A stretch of 64,000 bases of DNA from Ambrosia x helenae (GCA_030844895.1 CM061228.1:31629651-31693650), one strand, 5' to 3'; counted from the first letter of the stretch, positions 20,931-33,675 are shown. Numbers and translations are program-made. Notes: generated by a model not told the origin, from the sequence alone.

Positions 20931-23900
20931 TCCATTACTGCTGTGAAGGGAGCTTCTGCTTGTTTAGATAGTCTTTGGTATGTAGATAGTGGAGGCTCTA
21001 GGCACATGACAGGATGTAGAGCCCTTCTTCTAGATTTCTTAGCTCATGGAGGGGGTGATATATCCTTTGGTAATGATTCAAAAGGTAAGGTGTTGGGATC
21101 AGGGACTGTACAAGCTGGGAAACTCAAGTTTGAAAATGTCAATCTTATTGATAATCTCAAGTTTAATCTTCTGAGTGTTTCACAAATGAGTGACAAAGGT
21201 TATGGCTCATTCTTCACAAAGAAAACTTGCAAGATTATTGGGCCAGATGTGGTGAAAAAGATTGATACCATCATTGCTGAGAGCAAAACACAACTTGTTG
21301 CTCATAGAAGTAGCAATGTGTATGTTGTTGATATGTTAAAGGACAATCCTATGGCAAATGTCTGTTTGTTTTCTGCTGCCTCTACAAAGGAGACATAATT
21401 GTGGCATAGGAGACTGGGTCATACCAACCTTAACACTATCAACACACTCTCTAAACAAAGTCTTGTCAGAGGCTTACCATCAAAAGAATTCAAATGTGAA
21501 GAGCAATGTGTTTCATGTTTAAAAGGGAAACAACATAAAAGCTCTTACAAATCCATTGATGAGTCCAAAACCAGTCAATGTCTACAATTGTTGCACATGG
21601 ACTTGTATTGCCCTGTTAAAATCATGAGTCTAAGAAGAAAAAGATTTTGTCTTGTCATAGTTGATGATTTTTCTAGGTTTACATGGACTTACTTTTTACA
21701 TTCTAAGGATGAGACTGCAGGTATTTTGAAGGACTTTGTCACCAAAGTTGAAAAACAATATGACTTGCCAGTAAAAGTCTTCAGGAGTGACAATGGAACA
21801 GAGTTTAAAATTAAGGAGTTGGATGACTTCTGTGTGTCAAAAGGGATTGTGAGGTAGTACAGCATTCCAATAACACCAGAGCAAAATGGGGTTGTTGAGA
21901 GGAAAAATAGAACTCTCATAGAAGCTGCAAGAACCATGCTAGCAGATTCTGGTTTGCCACTGTCCTTCTGGGCAGAAGCTGTAAACACTGCTTGCTATGT
22001 TCAAAACAGAGTCTTGACATCAAAAAACTGCTTATGAAATTTTGTTCAAAATCAAACCATTTATTTCATTTTTTAAAATCTTTGGCTGCCCATGTTTCAT
22101 CTTAAATCTCAAAGATTCCATTTCAAAATTTGTAGCCAAAGTAGATTGTGGTTATTTTCTGGGATATTCTTCTACTGCCAAGGCTAATAAAGTGTTTAAC
22201 ACAAAGACCAAGACAATAGAAGAAACTCTGAATGTAAAGTTCAATGAACTTTCATCCCTAAAAATCCCAGCAAATCCTGCTGAACTATTTGATTTAGATA
22301 AATTCAAATTTGAAGATATCACTGTTAAAACTAACAATGCAGGTATTCCACAGTCTCCACAACAAGATTACAGAACAGATGTTGTGATCCCCAGTCACTA
22401 TAAAATCTATTCTGCATCAGAGGAAGCAGCTGTTCAAAACAATTGTCAAAACTCTGTCACAGCTGAGTCAACCACTGTTGGCCAGTCTTACCCTCAAACC
22501 ACTGCTTCACCTCTCACAACCACTGAACAATCATCTGTTGACAAAATTCAAACATCTGTTGACAAAAGTCAGTCCAGTTTTACACCACTTGGACCCATTC
22601 CCCCACTTCCATTCCAAACATCTGATGGCACTACAGAAGTGCAAACAAATGTTACATCAACAGAGTCACCAAACCTCTGTCCTTCACCTCAAAATGCCAT
22701 CATACCATATCAGGGAGATCTTATCTACCTAAGAGCTCATCCACCAGACCAGATCATTGGCAACATCAGAGAGGGTGTGCTCACAAGAAGCCAATCCTCC
22801 AATATCTGTCTTTTTGCAGGGTTCCTATCTCTCACACAACCTGTCAAGTACCAAGAGGCACTGAAAGACAACAGTTAGGTAGAAGCTATGCAAGAAGAGC
22901 TCCTTCAGTTCAAAAGACAACAAGTATGGGAACTTGTACCGCTGCCTAAAGATGTTTGTCCAATTGGCACAAAGTGGGTCTTCAAAAACAAAACTGATGA
23001 AAGGGGTATTGTTGTCAAGAATAAAGCCAGGCTTGTGGTTCAAGGCTTCAGACAAGAAGAAGGAATAGACTATGATGAAACCTTTGCTCCTGTAGCAAGG
23101 TTAGAAGCCATCAGACTCTTTCTAGCCTTTGCTGTCAACCACAACATCAAGGTTTATCAGATGGATATCAAATGTGCCTTCCTTTATGGCAAAATTCAGG
23201 AGGAAGTCTATGTATGTCAACCACCTAGTTTTGAAGACACATTCCATCCTGATCATGTCTACAAGCTTAATAAAGCTTTGTATGGACTCAAACAAGCACC
23301 AAGGGCCTGGTATGAAACTCTTTCCACTTTTCTCTTATCCATTGGCTTCACAAGAGGTAAAATTGATAAAACCTAATTTTTGAAATGGAAAGGGAAGGAC
23401 TTAATGATTGTTCAAATATATGTGGATGACATCATCTTTGGATCCACATGTAACAAAATGTGTGAAGAGTTCAGAAAACTCATGACACCAGAGTTTGAAA
23501 TGAGTGCCATGGGTGAACTTCAGTGTTTCCTTGGTCTCCAAGTGAAACAACTGCAAAATGGCACATTCATCCATCAAAATAAATATGTAAAGAATTTGCT
23601 AACTAGATTTGAGATGAATGACTGTAAGCCATGTAGTACACCCAAGAGTACAGTCAAGCTACTCACTATTGATGACAAGGATGAACTGGTTGATCAAACA
23701 CACTATAGATGCATGATTGGGTCTTTATTGTACTTAACTGCATCTAGGCCAGACATTATGTTTGCCACTTGTGTCTGTGCAAGACCCCAGGCTTCACCTA
23801 GAAAGTCAAACCTTATTGCTGTGAAAAGGATATTCAGATACCTAAAAGGTGCTCCCACACTTGGTATCTGGTACCCTGCTAATGGAAACATTGAGCTTTC

Positions 23901-24363
23901 AGGTTATTCAGATAGTGATTTTGTTGGCTGTCACACCACAAGAAAATCTACATCAGGAGGGTGCCAATTTCTAGGGAATGCCTTAGTCACTTGGCAAAGC
24001 AAAAAGTAGGCAGTTGTTTCCACCTCAACAGCTGAGGCTGAATACATTGCTGGTGCAAGCTGTACAGCCCAACTCATGTGGCTTCAAAATCAATTGCTGG
24101 ATTTTGGGATAACTGCTTTACAGACTCCACCTATGTTGGATAGTCAAGCTGCTGAAAATATCATCAAAAATCCAGTCTCTCACTCCACTACCAAACACAT
24201 TAACATCAGACATCATTTTGTCAGAGATAGCTATGAAAAAGGTTTGATTTCTCTGCACCGTGTTCCAACAGAGGATCAGTTGGCAGATGTGTTGACAAAA
24301 GCTTTAGACACATCTACCTTTACAAATCTAATTTCTAGAATTGGTATGCTAAACATGGATTAA
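20931..24363 (+). pseudogene. pol: Copia B pol, multiple lesions
   Basis: PR (VDSGGSRHMTG), IN zinc region and DDE core, RT (YVDDIIFG near 23420) and RNase H are all recognisable and about 95% similar to copia A. Breaks are TAA 21396, TAG 21855, an 11-bp deletion near 22017, TAG 22876, TAA 23374 and TAG 24007. Several stops sit where copia A has CAG or TGG, so they are C-to-T or G-to-A changes typical of methylated transposons. The pre-pol acceptor-like site reads AAG instead of CAG. Confidence 0.92.
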
Positions 24364-24491
24364 ACAACACAAATGTTTTAAATAAAAACATTAAAATGTT
24401 TCAGAAAATCAAAATTCATCCTTAAAAATAGCTTTTTGGTTGAAAAAATCTGTTTCAAACCTCTGATCAGATAAAACAACTGTTTTATTAT

Positions 24492-24547
<56 letters not shown>

Positions 24548-24814
24548 CAAAAAAAACAACAACTGCTGTTGCATCAGCTGTTTGCCAAAAACAGCTGTTC
24601 CCCACCAGATGTTTTAACCATCAGATGTTTGCCACGTCTGCTCTTACAAGCAAAGTTTTGGCCACATCAGCGGTTTCACTAGAGCCTATGAAAACCCTGT
24701 TTTATCACAACAGTCGTTACACTGTCTCATTGTATTCAAAATACTGAAACCGCCTTCTTCATTTTCAAACCCTCAATCAAATTTCATTCATACTCCACTT
24801 CGGAATCCATTACA
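24364..24814 (+). other. Pol-ORF3 spacer with long TA microsatellite
   Basis: Non-coding spacer. A TA dinucleotide tract of roughly 52 bp occupies about 24492-24545. One copy of the CTGATCAGATAAAACAACTG unit is present near 24462, against three in copia A. Confidence 0.8.
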
Positions 24815-27800
24815 ATGGATCTTCAAGCTAAAGCTACCCACAATTATCTTCCATATCTGGTTAAAACAGATGAAAACACACCATTCCATTCCACCATCGA
24901 CATTATCCTAAAATCCAAATACCTGACAATCCTAACCGCTGACGCCCCTATCTATCTTGATACTCTCCAAGAATTCTGGTTGAATGCTGAGTTCTTGCTT
25001 CAAGACAAAAAGCCTACTTCCATTATCTCAAAAATTGGTGAAACAAGTATCGTCATCACCCCTCAACTGATATCCACAACCTTCTCACTTAATGACCTGT
25101 CAGATAAAGAATCTTTCCCTAAAACAGAGCTTCACACAGAGTTTCAGGAAAGGGGGTATGATGCTCAGATGACTGGGTCAACACTTTTCAAAAAGTTTTT
25201 CCCACCAGTCATGAAATTTTTCTTCCATACCCTCCTTCTCTGTGTCTCCGCTAAGTCCACCTCCTTTAATGAAATCCCATTGAGGATTCAGTACTTGGGC
25301 TATGCTATGTTGTCAGATTCTGACTTCAATCTATCCCAGGGACTGTTTATGGATTTAGTGTCAAATGTGAAAGCCATAAAGTCTGGGTCAAACAATGCTT
25401 TTCTAATTTACCCAAGAATCTTAAGTGTAATTCTACAGAAGGTTTTACCAGAAAAAGTTTTCAAAAAGGGTGAGTCTATGCAAATGAAAAGTCTAACTGA
25501 TGAAACTTTCACAAGAATGCTGGGTGCAAACACCCAAGAAAAAGTATCAAAAGTGTCAAAGGTTTCAAAAACACAAACAAAGAGGACTAAGGCAACAACT
25601 GTTGTCCAAACCTCTGTTGTTGAGCCCACTGCTCCTGGTGATCATGGCACTACATCCAGTGCTGTGAAACCCACACCAGCCATTTCCAAAAGAAAACGTC
25701 CATCCACAAAAACCACCACTTCACCACAAAAGAGACTCCTGGAAGATGAGATACCAGAAGATAACTCTGTTGCACCACAAAAGCAACTAGAAACCACTGT
25801 TGTTACTTCCTCACAACAATTGGAAATATCTCAGCTTGAACAAACTCCTCATGCATCCTCACAAAAGGATCATGTTGTAAGCCAAGGGGAACCACATCAT
25901 GATACATTTGAGTCACTTGGCCAAATGTTCACAAGCCCCTCTCCCACGGCTAATTCTCTTTTTACTCCTCCACCTTCACCATCACATGTTCAACAGACCA
26001 TGCAACCTCTGTTGAGGCTATTGACAAAACTCAGAAAAATCCCAGTTCCTCTCTTTCACCTGTCAATGAGAGTATACCTCCACAAGTGACTGGGACTGAG
26101 GAAATTCAATCAGCCATCCCACAAACAGATGAGGAGGTTACACCCCTAGAGTTCAATGCAACTCTAGGTGAGTTTTCAAGTGGAGCAGCCACTACTGATG
26201 TAGAGACCATTGTCTCACACCAGGACAGTGGTTAAATAGCTAAGACTCCCTTGAAGGCAACAACTGATGAGGCCACTATAGTGTCCCCAAAATCAGTTGG
26301 AAGTCCCCAGAACCAAGACAAAGGGGCATCTGGTTCTCATCCTTTGGATTCACCCCCTAGGACTGAATCAGTTAAAACTACCACTGGTAGGAATTCAGAT
26401 GATCCTATTAACTTAGGTGATGGATTAAAATATCAAGAGTTGACGGCTAGAGTTCAAACCATTGAAACCTCTGTTGCTGACATCAAATCTGATGTCAAGC
26501 TAATATTGGAATCCTTGGCTACTCTTTCCAAGAGTCAACCATCCACTGCTGATATTGCTAGTGAGCTATGGAAATCTGTTTCCCCCATCATCATAGCTCA
26601 CAGAAAACTAGCAGATCAGAATCATGAAACCTACATGGCTGAGATCAGAAACATGGTAGATGCAAGGTACAAAGATACTCATGCAGACATTCAAGCCATC
26701 AAAGACCATCTACTGAAGACCACTGGCTCTGCCCCTACCACCATTCTCAGGGATGAAGATGATGATGCATTCACAGCTGATGATGCCAAAAAGGGGGAGA
26801 GTGGCAGAGATAGGTTGCCAAAGCTAGATCCCTTTGGTTGTCCACCTTCACAAAAAGGTAAATCAAAGTCTGCCAACATACCAGGGTCTACTCAAACAGC
26901 ACCACAATAGCAACAACAAAATAAAACAGCACCACAACAACAACAACAAACTAAAACAGCACCACAACAGCAACAACAAACTCAAACTGCACCACCACAA
27001 CAACATACCAGCAAAGATAAAGCAGTAGACAACTCTGCAAATAAAGAAGCTGAAAAAGCTGCTGAAGACAAGCAAAAGAGGGATGACACTTTGGAAGCCA
27101 AAGCAGAGTTGTTGGTACAACTAAAAAGGGAACAACAGCAGGAAGTTGAAGATGTGGGGATCCTCAAAAAGAAGAAGATGCCTGCTAAACATGTCAGACA
27201 ACCACCATCTAAACTGAAAACCACTGCTGCTAAAATCTCTGTTGATAAAACCTCTACTGCCACCCAAACCACTGATAAAACCACAACACCTGAACCTACA
27301 AACAAATCTGAACCTACAACCACCAAACCTACATCTGAACTCATAATCACTTCACCACCCAAATCCCAAACATCTGTTGGTCCTACTAAGGTGCCAACAG
27401 ATGTTAACACAACCACTGCTTCCACACCACCATCACCAAAAATCTTGTACAAAAGGAAGAGGAAATCAACCTTTGTTGTACAGGATGAAAACATTCACAC
27501 ATCACCACATACCACCTCAACCACACAATCCACACCTATATCAGCCATTCCACTCTCATCATTTTCACCACATACATCACAACTCAGATCCCATAGACCA
27601 CCACCAACCATTACACCATTGGCTGTTTAGTATCCCCTTGAACTTAATCTACTCAAGGGGAAATGCAATCCTTCTATAATACTAAACAACCATCTGATAG
27701 ATCTTTCCCTTCTCTTCCACACTTCCCTATTCCCTTAAACCTTGACGCATATCTTAAATATAAGGCTGAACAGGCAGATGTTATCATAAAAGAGAAATGC

Positions 27801-28796
27801 AAAGGGAAGGATGACAGGTCTGCTCAAGGCATCCATTCAGCAGAACTTAGCAAATTGAGAAGGATTGAAGATTTTGCTAAGACCCTGAGCAATTCCATGT
27901 CTGCCATGCCTCTCAGTAGTGACATGGAAAAGGATGTTAGGGAATCCCTTCTTGAACAGATCTTGGCAACAATGCCTTCCAAAGCAAACAAGAAACAGTT
28001 TGCAGGCTGGACCACTCATGCACTGAGGGAAGAACTCTTAAAAATAGAAGAGTTGGCCAAAAATCCCCAAACTAAAGTCTCTGCCCCTGATTTTGGTAAA
28101 GGCAGAGATCCAGCCAGAGCCTTGAAGTTCAAGAGGATGAGACAAGAAATAGTGGCTGCTGATTATGGGGAGATGAGGTCTGTTGCAAGATGGTCTGAGC
28201 TAAGGCTGGTTGAAACATACAAGAGACTTGAAGAAAACAGGAAGAAAGATCCCAGCCTACCTAGAAAACCTGTCTACACTGATGAACCACTGATGAAGAG
28301 ACCTCAACAGGCTTTTACTCTTGACAGCTTACTTGACACTTCTGATCTATCAGTTGCTGCTAGAAGACAGTTCAAGAAGCAGAAAGAAATGTCTGAAGAA
28401 GATCAGAAGAAGTTTGCTAATACCTACATAAAAGAGGGCCTCTTCAATCAAGTGCACTTTTTCTCAGATCCCACTACTGACAAGCTCAGAGAACTCATTG
28501 GGAGACCTCCATCACCAAACTCATCAAGAATAAAAGTGCATCTCAGCAAATCCACTGACTCAAAAATTCTAAAATGGAAAGTCAATAAAAAAAACCAAGA
28601 ATTGACTCTGCTCAGGTCAGATGGAAAAGTTCAAAAGCTAAGCATGGATGATGCATATAGCCTGTGTGCAAATGATCTCCAAACACTGCTGAACCTTGAG
28701 CTTGAAAGAGATGTAGATGACCGATTTGCCTTGGACTTTGAACTTCAATTCAAAGGACAAATCAGAGAAAGTCTGATGAGAAATAAAGATCAATAA
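24815..28796 (+). pseudogene. Copia B ORF3, decayed
   Basis: Homologue of the copia A third ORF over its whole length: start MDLQAKATHN, end SLMRNKDQ. Broken by a 1-bp deletion near 26012, TAA 26233, TAG 26908, TAG 27628 and a further 1-bp deletion near 27660. The N- and C-terminal domains are well conserved in sequence; the Thr/Pro/Gln middle varies in length. No signal peptide or membrane anchor is seen. Function unknown. Confidence 0.85.
26896..27005 (+). repeat. 30-bp coding minisatellite (Gln-rich) in ORF3 of copia B
   Basis: Three to four units of about 30 bp, each ACAGCACCACAACAAC-like followed by CAACAAACT. They encode Gln with Thr/Lys/Ala. Copia A has a single unit near 12305, so the tract expands by slippage. 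Confidence 0.75.
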
Positions 28797-28826
28797 ATAA
28801 AGCTTAGTTTTGGCATCATCTGTTCT

Positions 28827-28836
28827 AGGGGGAGAT
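28827..28836 (+). other. Polypurine tract of copia B
   Basis: AGGGGGAGAT directly before the TGTTGG start of the 3' LTR. Confidence 0.9.
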
Positions 28837-29551
28837 TGTTGGGTCTGCTAACCTGGAGAAGAACAGATGATTGAAAAGCCAAAATATGCTAACAGTTGAT
28901 TCCACAAATAAACAGTCTTTACAACATATTCTTCCCAAAAGACTTCTGACCCTAAAAACTGTTCCATCCAAACAGCTGCTGTGACAACTGCTGATACAAA
29001 GGACTACTAGAGAACAACTGATAGAGAACAACTGCTGACCAAAGGTCTGATGAAGAAACAACTGCTGATCAAGTACTGAAGACTAAAGGTCTGTTGGAGT
29101 CAACAGCACTTAGACTCCAACAGATGTTGCAAGACCATCAGAGTTTTCCCTTAGCAGTAGTTTACTTTACAGTGTTTTGTAATGTAACAGTAGATTGTAT
29201 AGGGCAGATATTTTATGTTGTTATTCTGTTAGAGGTCACTATCTTAGGTGACGTCAGCACAGGTCATCAGTGGTTTAGGTTTGTCTATAAATAGAACAGT
29301 GCTTGTACTGTTCTATTACATCACACACAAACATTCTCTCAGACAAACAATCACTGTGTGATCAGGCTGAGGGGGAGTATTTGTACTGATTGTAATCTTT
29401 CAATTAATGAAAGCATTTGATCATTGAAAACATATATTCCTGTTGTTTTTATTATAGTTTATCATTCCGCTGCACTTTCCATATATACTTACATCACTCA
29501 TTTCTCATCTTATTCTAAATATATCAAAATAATCAAACTCAGATCCTAACA
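28837..29551 (+). repeat. Copia B 3' LTR (715 bp)
   Basis: Same length as the 5' LTR with about 14 substitutions and no indel by eye. CTATAAATAG is at 29285-29294 and the inverted repeat at 29292-29315. Followed by the TSD ATAGG. Confidence 0.95.
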
Positions 29552-29556
29552 ATAGG

Positions 29557-29820
29557 CCCAATCATTGCCCTAATATCCAGTTCTTGCCACACACACTCTT
29601 CAAACACCCTCCCCGGGTCTAAGATTGCTTGGTTTGATCATTGTAACACTCGTGCTCTGTTTTAATGATATAAACGTTAATCTTTTGACCCGTTGGTGTG
29701 TTGTAATTGCTCGTTTATCATTGTTTCAAGTTAGTTTCTGTTATTAAGACATATTCAGGGGATTCCGCACCTTGAATATAACCCTCGTGATTGTCGGGTG
29801 ACACGTTCGTCGATCCTACA
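29557..29820 (+). repeat. Solo LTR F, right part
   Basis: Remaining 264 bp of the LTR split by copia B, running from just after its TATA box to TCCTACA, then TSD ATTAC (29821-29825). It contains a T-rich, polyadenylation-like region. No PBS follows. Confidence 0.65.
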
Positions 29821-30617
29821 ATTACCTGTGTAATAATATAAATAAATAAAAATTAAATTCTATCATGACGATTGTACAATGTTCGTGGACTTACCAACAG
29901 ATATATCAAACAACTGCTTTCAATTACAGTATATGATGGCCACTGTACAAATGAACGATGTAGATCGAAACTTACAAATGAAGGATCTACATGTTATCAA
30001 ATAACTGTCATCGTAAATGTTTGATTAATTAAATTTCCCACTGTACAACTTTTCAAATTCTTTTCTTTTTTTTAAATACAAATTTCGAGACAAAAACAAA
30101 AAGTATTTACAAGTATTTGTAGAAATATGAACATGTGATGTTTTACGTTTTTCTTATAGTAAATAATTGTTTAAATTCTATCTTAGAAAATTGAACATGA
30201 AAAGTTTGTTTAACTTGCTTTGCTAAAAAGGTAATCTAAAAATTCTTACCAATTAACCGTCAATCAAATTTCCATAATTACAATTCATAATTTCAGTTAA
30301 ACATTAAATTTAACAGAAATAAATAAAAAACTGAACACTTATAAAAGAACAAATACAAAATATCTCTAAAAAACTACTTTAATTATTATAGAATTACAAT
30401 ATGTGACTTTACAAACTAAATAAAACTACAAGGAAATATAAAAAAACCTACTAACAACGAAACCCTAGTCATTGAGCTTTCTTCACAGCATCATCGAACC
30501 AAATGACAAATCAAAACAATGAAAACCAGTACACGACAACAGCTCGTATGTAAATATCATCCAGATCCTAAAAGCTTAACCATTAAAAATTGGAAGTGGA
30601 TGTTTATATGTTATAAT

Positions 30618-30666
30618 AAATTGATGTTTTCCTTTGATTGGAAGAATCATAGGAACACATCAATTT
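30618..30666. ncRNA. Candidate hairpin, unit 2 (best paired)
   Basis: Arms of about 22 nt with two mismatches and a 5-nt loop (GGAAG): AAATTGATGTTTTCC pairs with the 3' arm ending ACATCAATTT. The length and pairing are miRNA-precursor-like but the stem is short. It is downstream of the minus-strand TATA-like box at 30821. Expression is unknown. Confidence 0.35.
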
Positions 30667-30674
30667 GAAGTAGT

Positions 30675-30695
30675 TTACCAACAAACTGTTGGCAA
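30675..30695. promoter_or_regulatory. Conserved palindrome, unit 2
   Basis: TTACCAAC, centre AAACT, GTTGGCAA: one arm mismatch relative to units 1 and 3. Confidence 0.5.
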
Positions 30696-30820
30696 TCTAT
30701 TTTCCTTTGATTAAAATAATCTTTCGAAAAATTTGTGGAAGAATTAAAAGTAATATCATAATGCATATTGAATGGAGAGATGTAAAGTGAGAATACTGAA
30801 AATGAATATTGGGAATTCGT

Positions 30821-30830
30821 CCCCTTTTAT
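30821..30830 (-). promoter_or_regulatory. Minus-strand TATA-like box, unit 2
   Basis: CCCCTTTTAT, the unit 2 counterpart of 15731; 126 bp from the palindrome. Confidence 0.45.
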
Positions 30831-31301
30831 TGACTGAAATATAATAACTACTCGAAATCGTAAAGTTGGTTTTCAACTTTATTACTTGCATTTCAAGTAA
30901 CTATAAAGCTGGAAGTTAGTTATCGAAATTTTAATTTATTTTTTATAGAATGAAAGACAACTGCAAACACAACAATAATAATAAAATAATGTTTTTAATA
31001 AAGTTACTTCAAAACCGTAATCATTATTTTTGGGCTGTTGATATGGGTGGTTATTGATGCTTATGCGTCTGCTATAAGTAATCTATGATTATTAATGATA
31101 CAACTGTTATAACAAACAGTTGTTGCTTAAAAATAAACTTAACAAATCATATATCTTTTTTTAATACAATTATTATAAACAAAATATAAAAAACATAAAA
31201 AACCAAAGGCTATGATCTATTTACTGAACAGAAAATTAAAAAATCAAAAAGCTGTTATAGAATTCAACTTTATATTATTACAACCGCATAATTTGAATGA
31301 A

Positions 31302-31420
31302 ATCTAAAAAACGTAAGAATTCTAAGAAAAAAATCCATATCGATACAAAACTCACCAAAATATAAAAAACGTAAGAATTCTAAAAAAGGTATATACAATA
31401 TCCATATCGATACAAAAGTC
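31302..31420 (+). repeat. Two short direct repeats left of the ndhB fragment
   Basis: AAAAAACGTAAGAATTCTAA-containing units begin near 31302 and 31356. A third begins near 31594, directly right of the plastid insert. Such local duplications are typical of filler DNA at repaired breaks. Confidence 0.65.
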
Positions 31421-31595
31421 AAGACCATTCACTATTTCTTGAAGCTCGATCTCCCCCCGGACGAACCATATAGCCAAGAGAAACCATGAACCAGAATAGA
31501 AGAGCTTGCCCCACCCATGAGTAAATATTTCATAGTAGCCTCATTAGACCGTACATCTTTCTTGATATATCCAGATAATAGGTAGGAGCATAAAC
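31421..31595 (-). pseudogene. ndhB: Plastid-derived ndhB fragment (NUPT)
   Basis: The minus strand encodes a run recognisable as the NDH subunit 2 of plastids: LCSYLLSGYIKKDVRS, then NEATMKYLLMGGASSS and HGFSWLYGSSGG. After that a small G-run change shifts the frame. About 175 bp are retained, a small internal part of an exon. In the plastid the protein is a proton-pumping membrane subunit of the NDH complex; here it is non-functional. It is flanked on both sides by copies of the same small direct repeat, so it was probably inserted as filler during double-strand-break repair. Near-identity to plastid sequence is judged from memory. Confidence 0.85.
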
Positions 31596-31709
31596 CAAAA
31601 TATAAAAAACGTAAGAATTCTAAGAAAAAAATCCAATATCCATACAAAACTGAAGTAATGCTAACTATGACATTCAATACAAAACTGAAGTCATGCTAAC
31701 TATGACATT
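31596..31709 (+). repeat. Direct repeats right of the ndhB fragment
   Basis: Third AAAAAACGTAAGAATTCTAA unit, followed by two tandem 35-bp units (ACTGAAGTAATGCTAAC and ACTGAAGTCATGCTAAC) at about 31640-31709. Confidence 0.65.
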
Positions 31710-32959
31710 TCTTCCATTAGAATGAAAAATACATACTAATACAGAGAGAAAACGACCAAAAAACCTGAAGAAGACAAAAACAAAAACAAAAACAAAAACA
31801 AAAAACAAAAATAATTACAGATAATAGCTCTAACTCCTTAAGAATCAGAGCCATATTATTTCACTATACACCCATCTCTAATTAGATAGGCTGTAAAGGA
31901 GATCGTGATAAGAATAATATTTTCCTTTGATTGTAAGAATCTTCCGAGAATACCAATTTCAACTTGATTATCAAAGCCTTTACTCTTATCCATTTTTTTT
32001 TCATAGGAAAAATAATATTTTTTTTTATCGATGGTAGATTTATTTATTTATAATAATAAATGAAGAGAAATAAAGTTGGAAAATGAAATGACGAATTGCT
32101 TGCCTTTTATAGAGAGATAAAATGTCTTACATATTATAATAAGATTTTTTACTCATTGCGTCAATAGTAAAACCATTAGCAAAACAACTAATAAAATAAT
32201 GTTATATATAGTTTACTCTTAGTGTCACTAATACAAATTTTCAAAGACAATGTCTACTACGAACAACCATATGTGTAGTAAATGATAAAGCAAAACCGAA
32301 CTAATACCAAGTAACAAATTTATTTTAAGTGCTCTTTAGGTACAATCATAAATCATGTCAAAATAACAACAACTTAAGTTATTATAACCATCTATCTAAA
32401 TTAATAGTATGAATATTATGATTATTTTCAATATCCTAATAATAACTTCCGAATATAAACCTATTTTACCATCAAGGTATACAATATTTGATGACTTGTG
32501 AACGGATGTTGCAAACAACTGTGATACATTACAATTCTCAACTAAAGGATGATGTAACCAGAGTTTAAAAACAGACTTTCCAAACTTGTTGTAATCAATA
32601 TCTAATAAAATAACTGTAAATTTAAATTAGATTAGTTTTTTTCAAATTCATAATTACAAATAGTTGCCACAGCCCTAAAAGTCTTTGATGAGCACTGTAC
32701 AAACGGAGGATCTAGATGCAAACATACCATAAGTTAAAACATTATTATTTTATATTAATTAAACAATTAAAACTATTGTTCTTACAAATGATTTGAAGTT
32801 ATTTATTGTTCCTATATCTTTAAAAAATGATCATATATTTTATATCAATAAAAATTCTACAAAAATATCACCATCTATAAAACTTGAAATTATAGTTTTT
32901 ATTGATGACTTATTATGTTTTAAATAAATAATATTTCAATGACAAACTTTTTTAAGAAA

Positions 32960-33661
32960 TGTTAGGACAAAAAGGATTGGTGAAACCACTTTTGCAAACC
33001 TTAGTCTAATTCACTTTCTGTCAAAATACTCTAAGTATGGAACTGCTGAAGACAAGGAATCAAACTGCTGAAGAAGAGATTCAGAAGTACTGAAGAAGAA
33101 GTCATCAGAAGTTCTGAAGTTCAAACCAGACACTTCTACTGAAGAACTACTGAAGACAAACTACTCATCAGTAGTTTGTCATTCATCAGTACTTAAAGAA
33201 GATCTTTTCCACCGCCTTTGTATATCATTAGTTTAATACTTTAGTATTTCTTTTTGCTTTATGTACAAGTTCCAAGACTGCAACTTGTTGCAACTTGTTT
33301 CTGAACTTGCTTTTTGGCAAGGTTCGTGTATTTGTAAAGTCTATAAATAGAAGGATTCATCCTTCTGTTTTAGACATTGATTTTAATACAAGAAATCCTT
33401 CAACTCTTATTATTGTTATTTCCATTTCGTGTTTACTGAGAATCTGTCAAAGTGTTTCATTCTCATTCAATACTTAGATTCTCAATAAACACTTCTCATT
33501 TATTAGTTCTTGATTCCAGGGGGAGTAATAACTCCTGTTGACAAAGTGTAGCTATAAACTTATAAACATTCCGCTGTGCTAACACTCACCAAGAACTTGC
33601 TAAACACTTAAGTGTCAACTAGCAAGTTTAACCAAAACAGCAGCTTAATACTGATCCAACA
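32960..33661 (+). repeat. Copia C 5' LTR (702 bp)
   Basis: TGTTAGGACA to TGATCCAACA. CTATAAATAG is at 33341-33350. Overlapping it is an 8-bp inverted repeat, AGAAGGAT (33349-33356) and ATCCTTCT (33359-33366). U3 carries AACTGCTGAAG and AACTACTGAAG microrepeats; R/U5 has CCAGGGGGAGTAA. Confidence 0.96.
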
Positions 33662-33663
33662 AT

Positions 33664-33675
33664 TGGTATCAGAGC
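33664..33675 (+). other. Primer binding site of copia C
   Basis: TGGTATCAGAGC, initiator tRNA-Met type, two bases after the LTR end. Confidence 0.92.

Larger units (their letters stand above)
17036..29551 (+). mobile_element. Copia element B (sirevirus), full length but decayed
   Basis: Complete LTR to LTR, 12,516 bp, with TSD ATAGG (17031-17035 and 29552-29556). The two 715-bp LTRs differ at about 14 sites by my reading (2%). Same subfamily and layout as copia A. It carries about ten in-frame stops and three indels across gag, pol and ORF3, so no product can be made. It is nested in solo LTR F. Confidence 0.95.
29821..32954. repeat. Background array, unit 2 and flanks
   Basis: Includes block alpha (CAAACAACTG region near 29897 and 32503) and block beta (CACTGTACAAA near 29940 and 32694). 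The gamma-to-zeta part of unit 2 runs about 30260-31036. Two alpha blocks lie about 2.6 kb apart with no recognised insertion between them, which gives the repeat period. No intact gene. Holds the ndhB fragment and its flanking small repeats. Ends at the AGAAA target of copia C. Confidence 0.75.

Noticed and set aside
33295..33477. 60-codon ORF in both LTRs of copia C (also 44154-44336)
   Set aside because: It spans the TATA box and the inverted repeat; it is identical because the LTRs are identical, not because of coding constraint.
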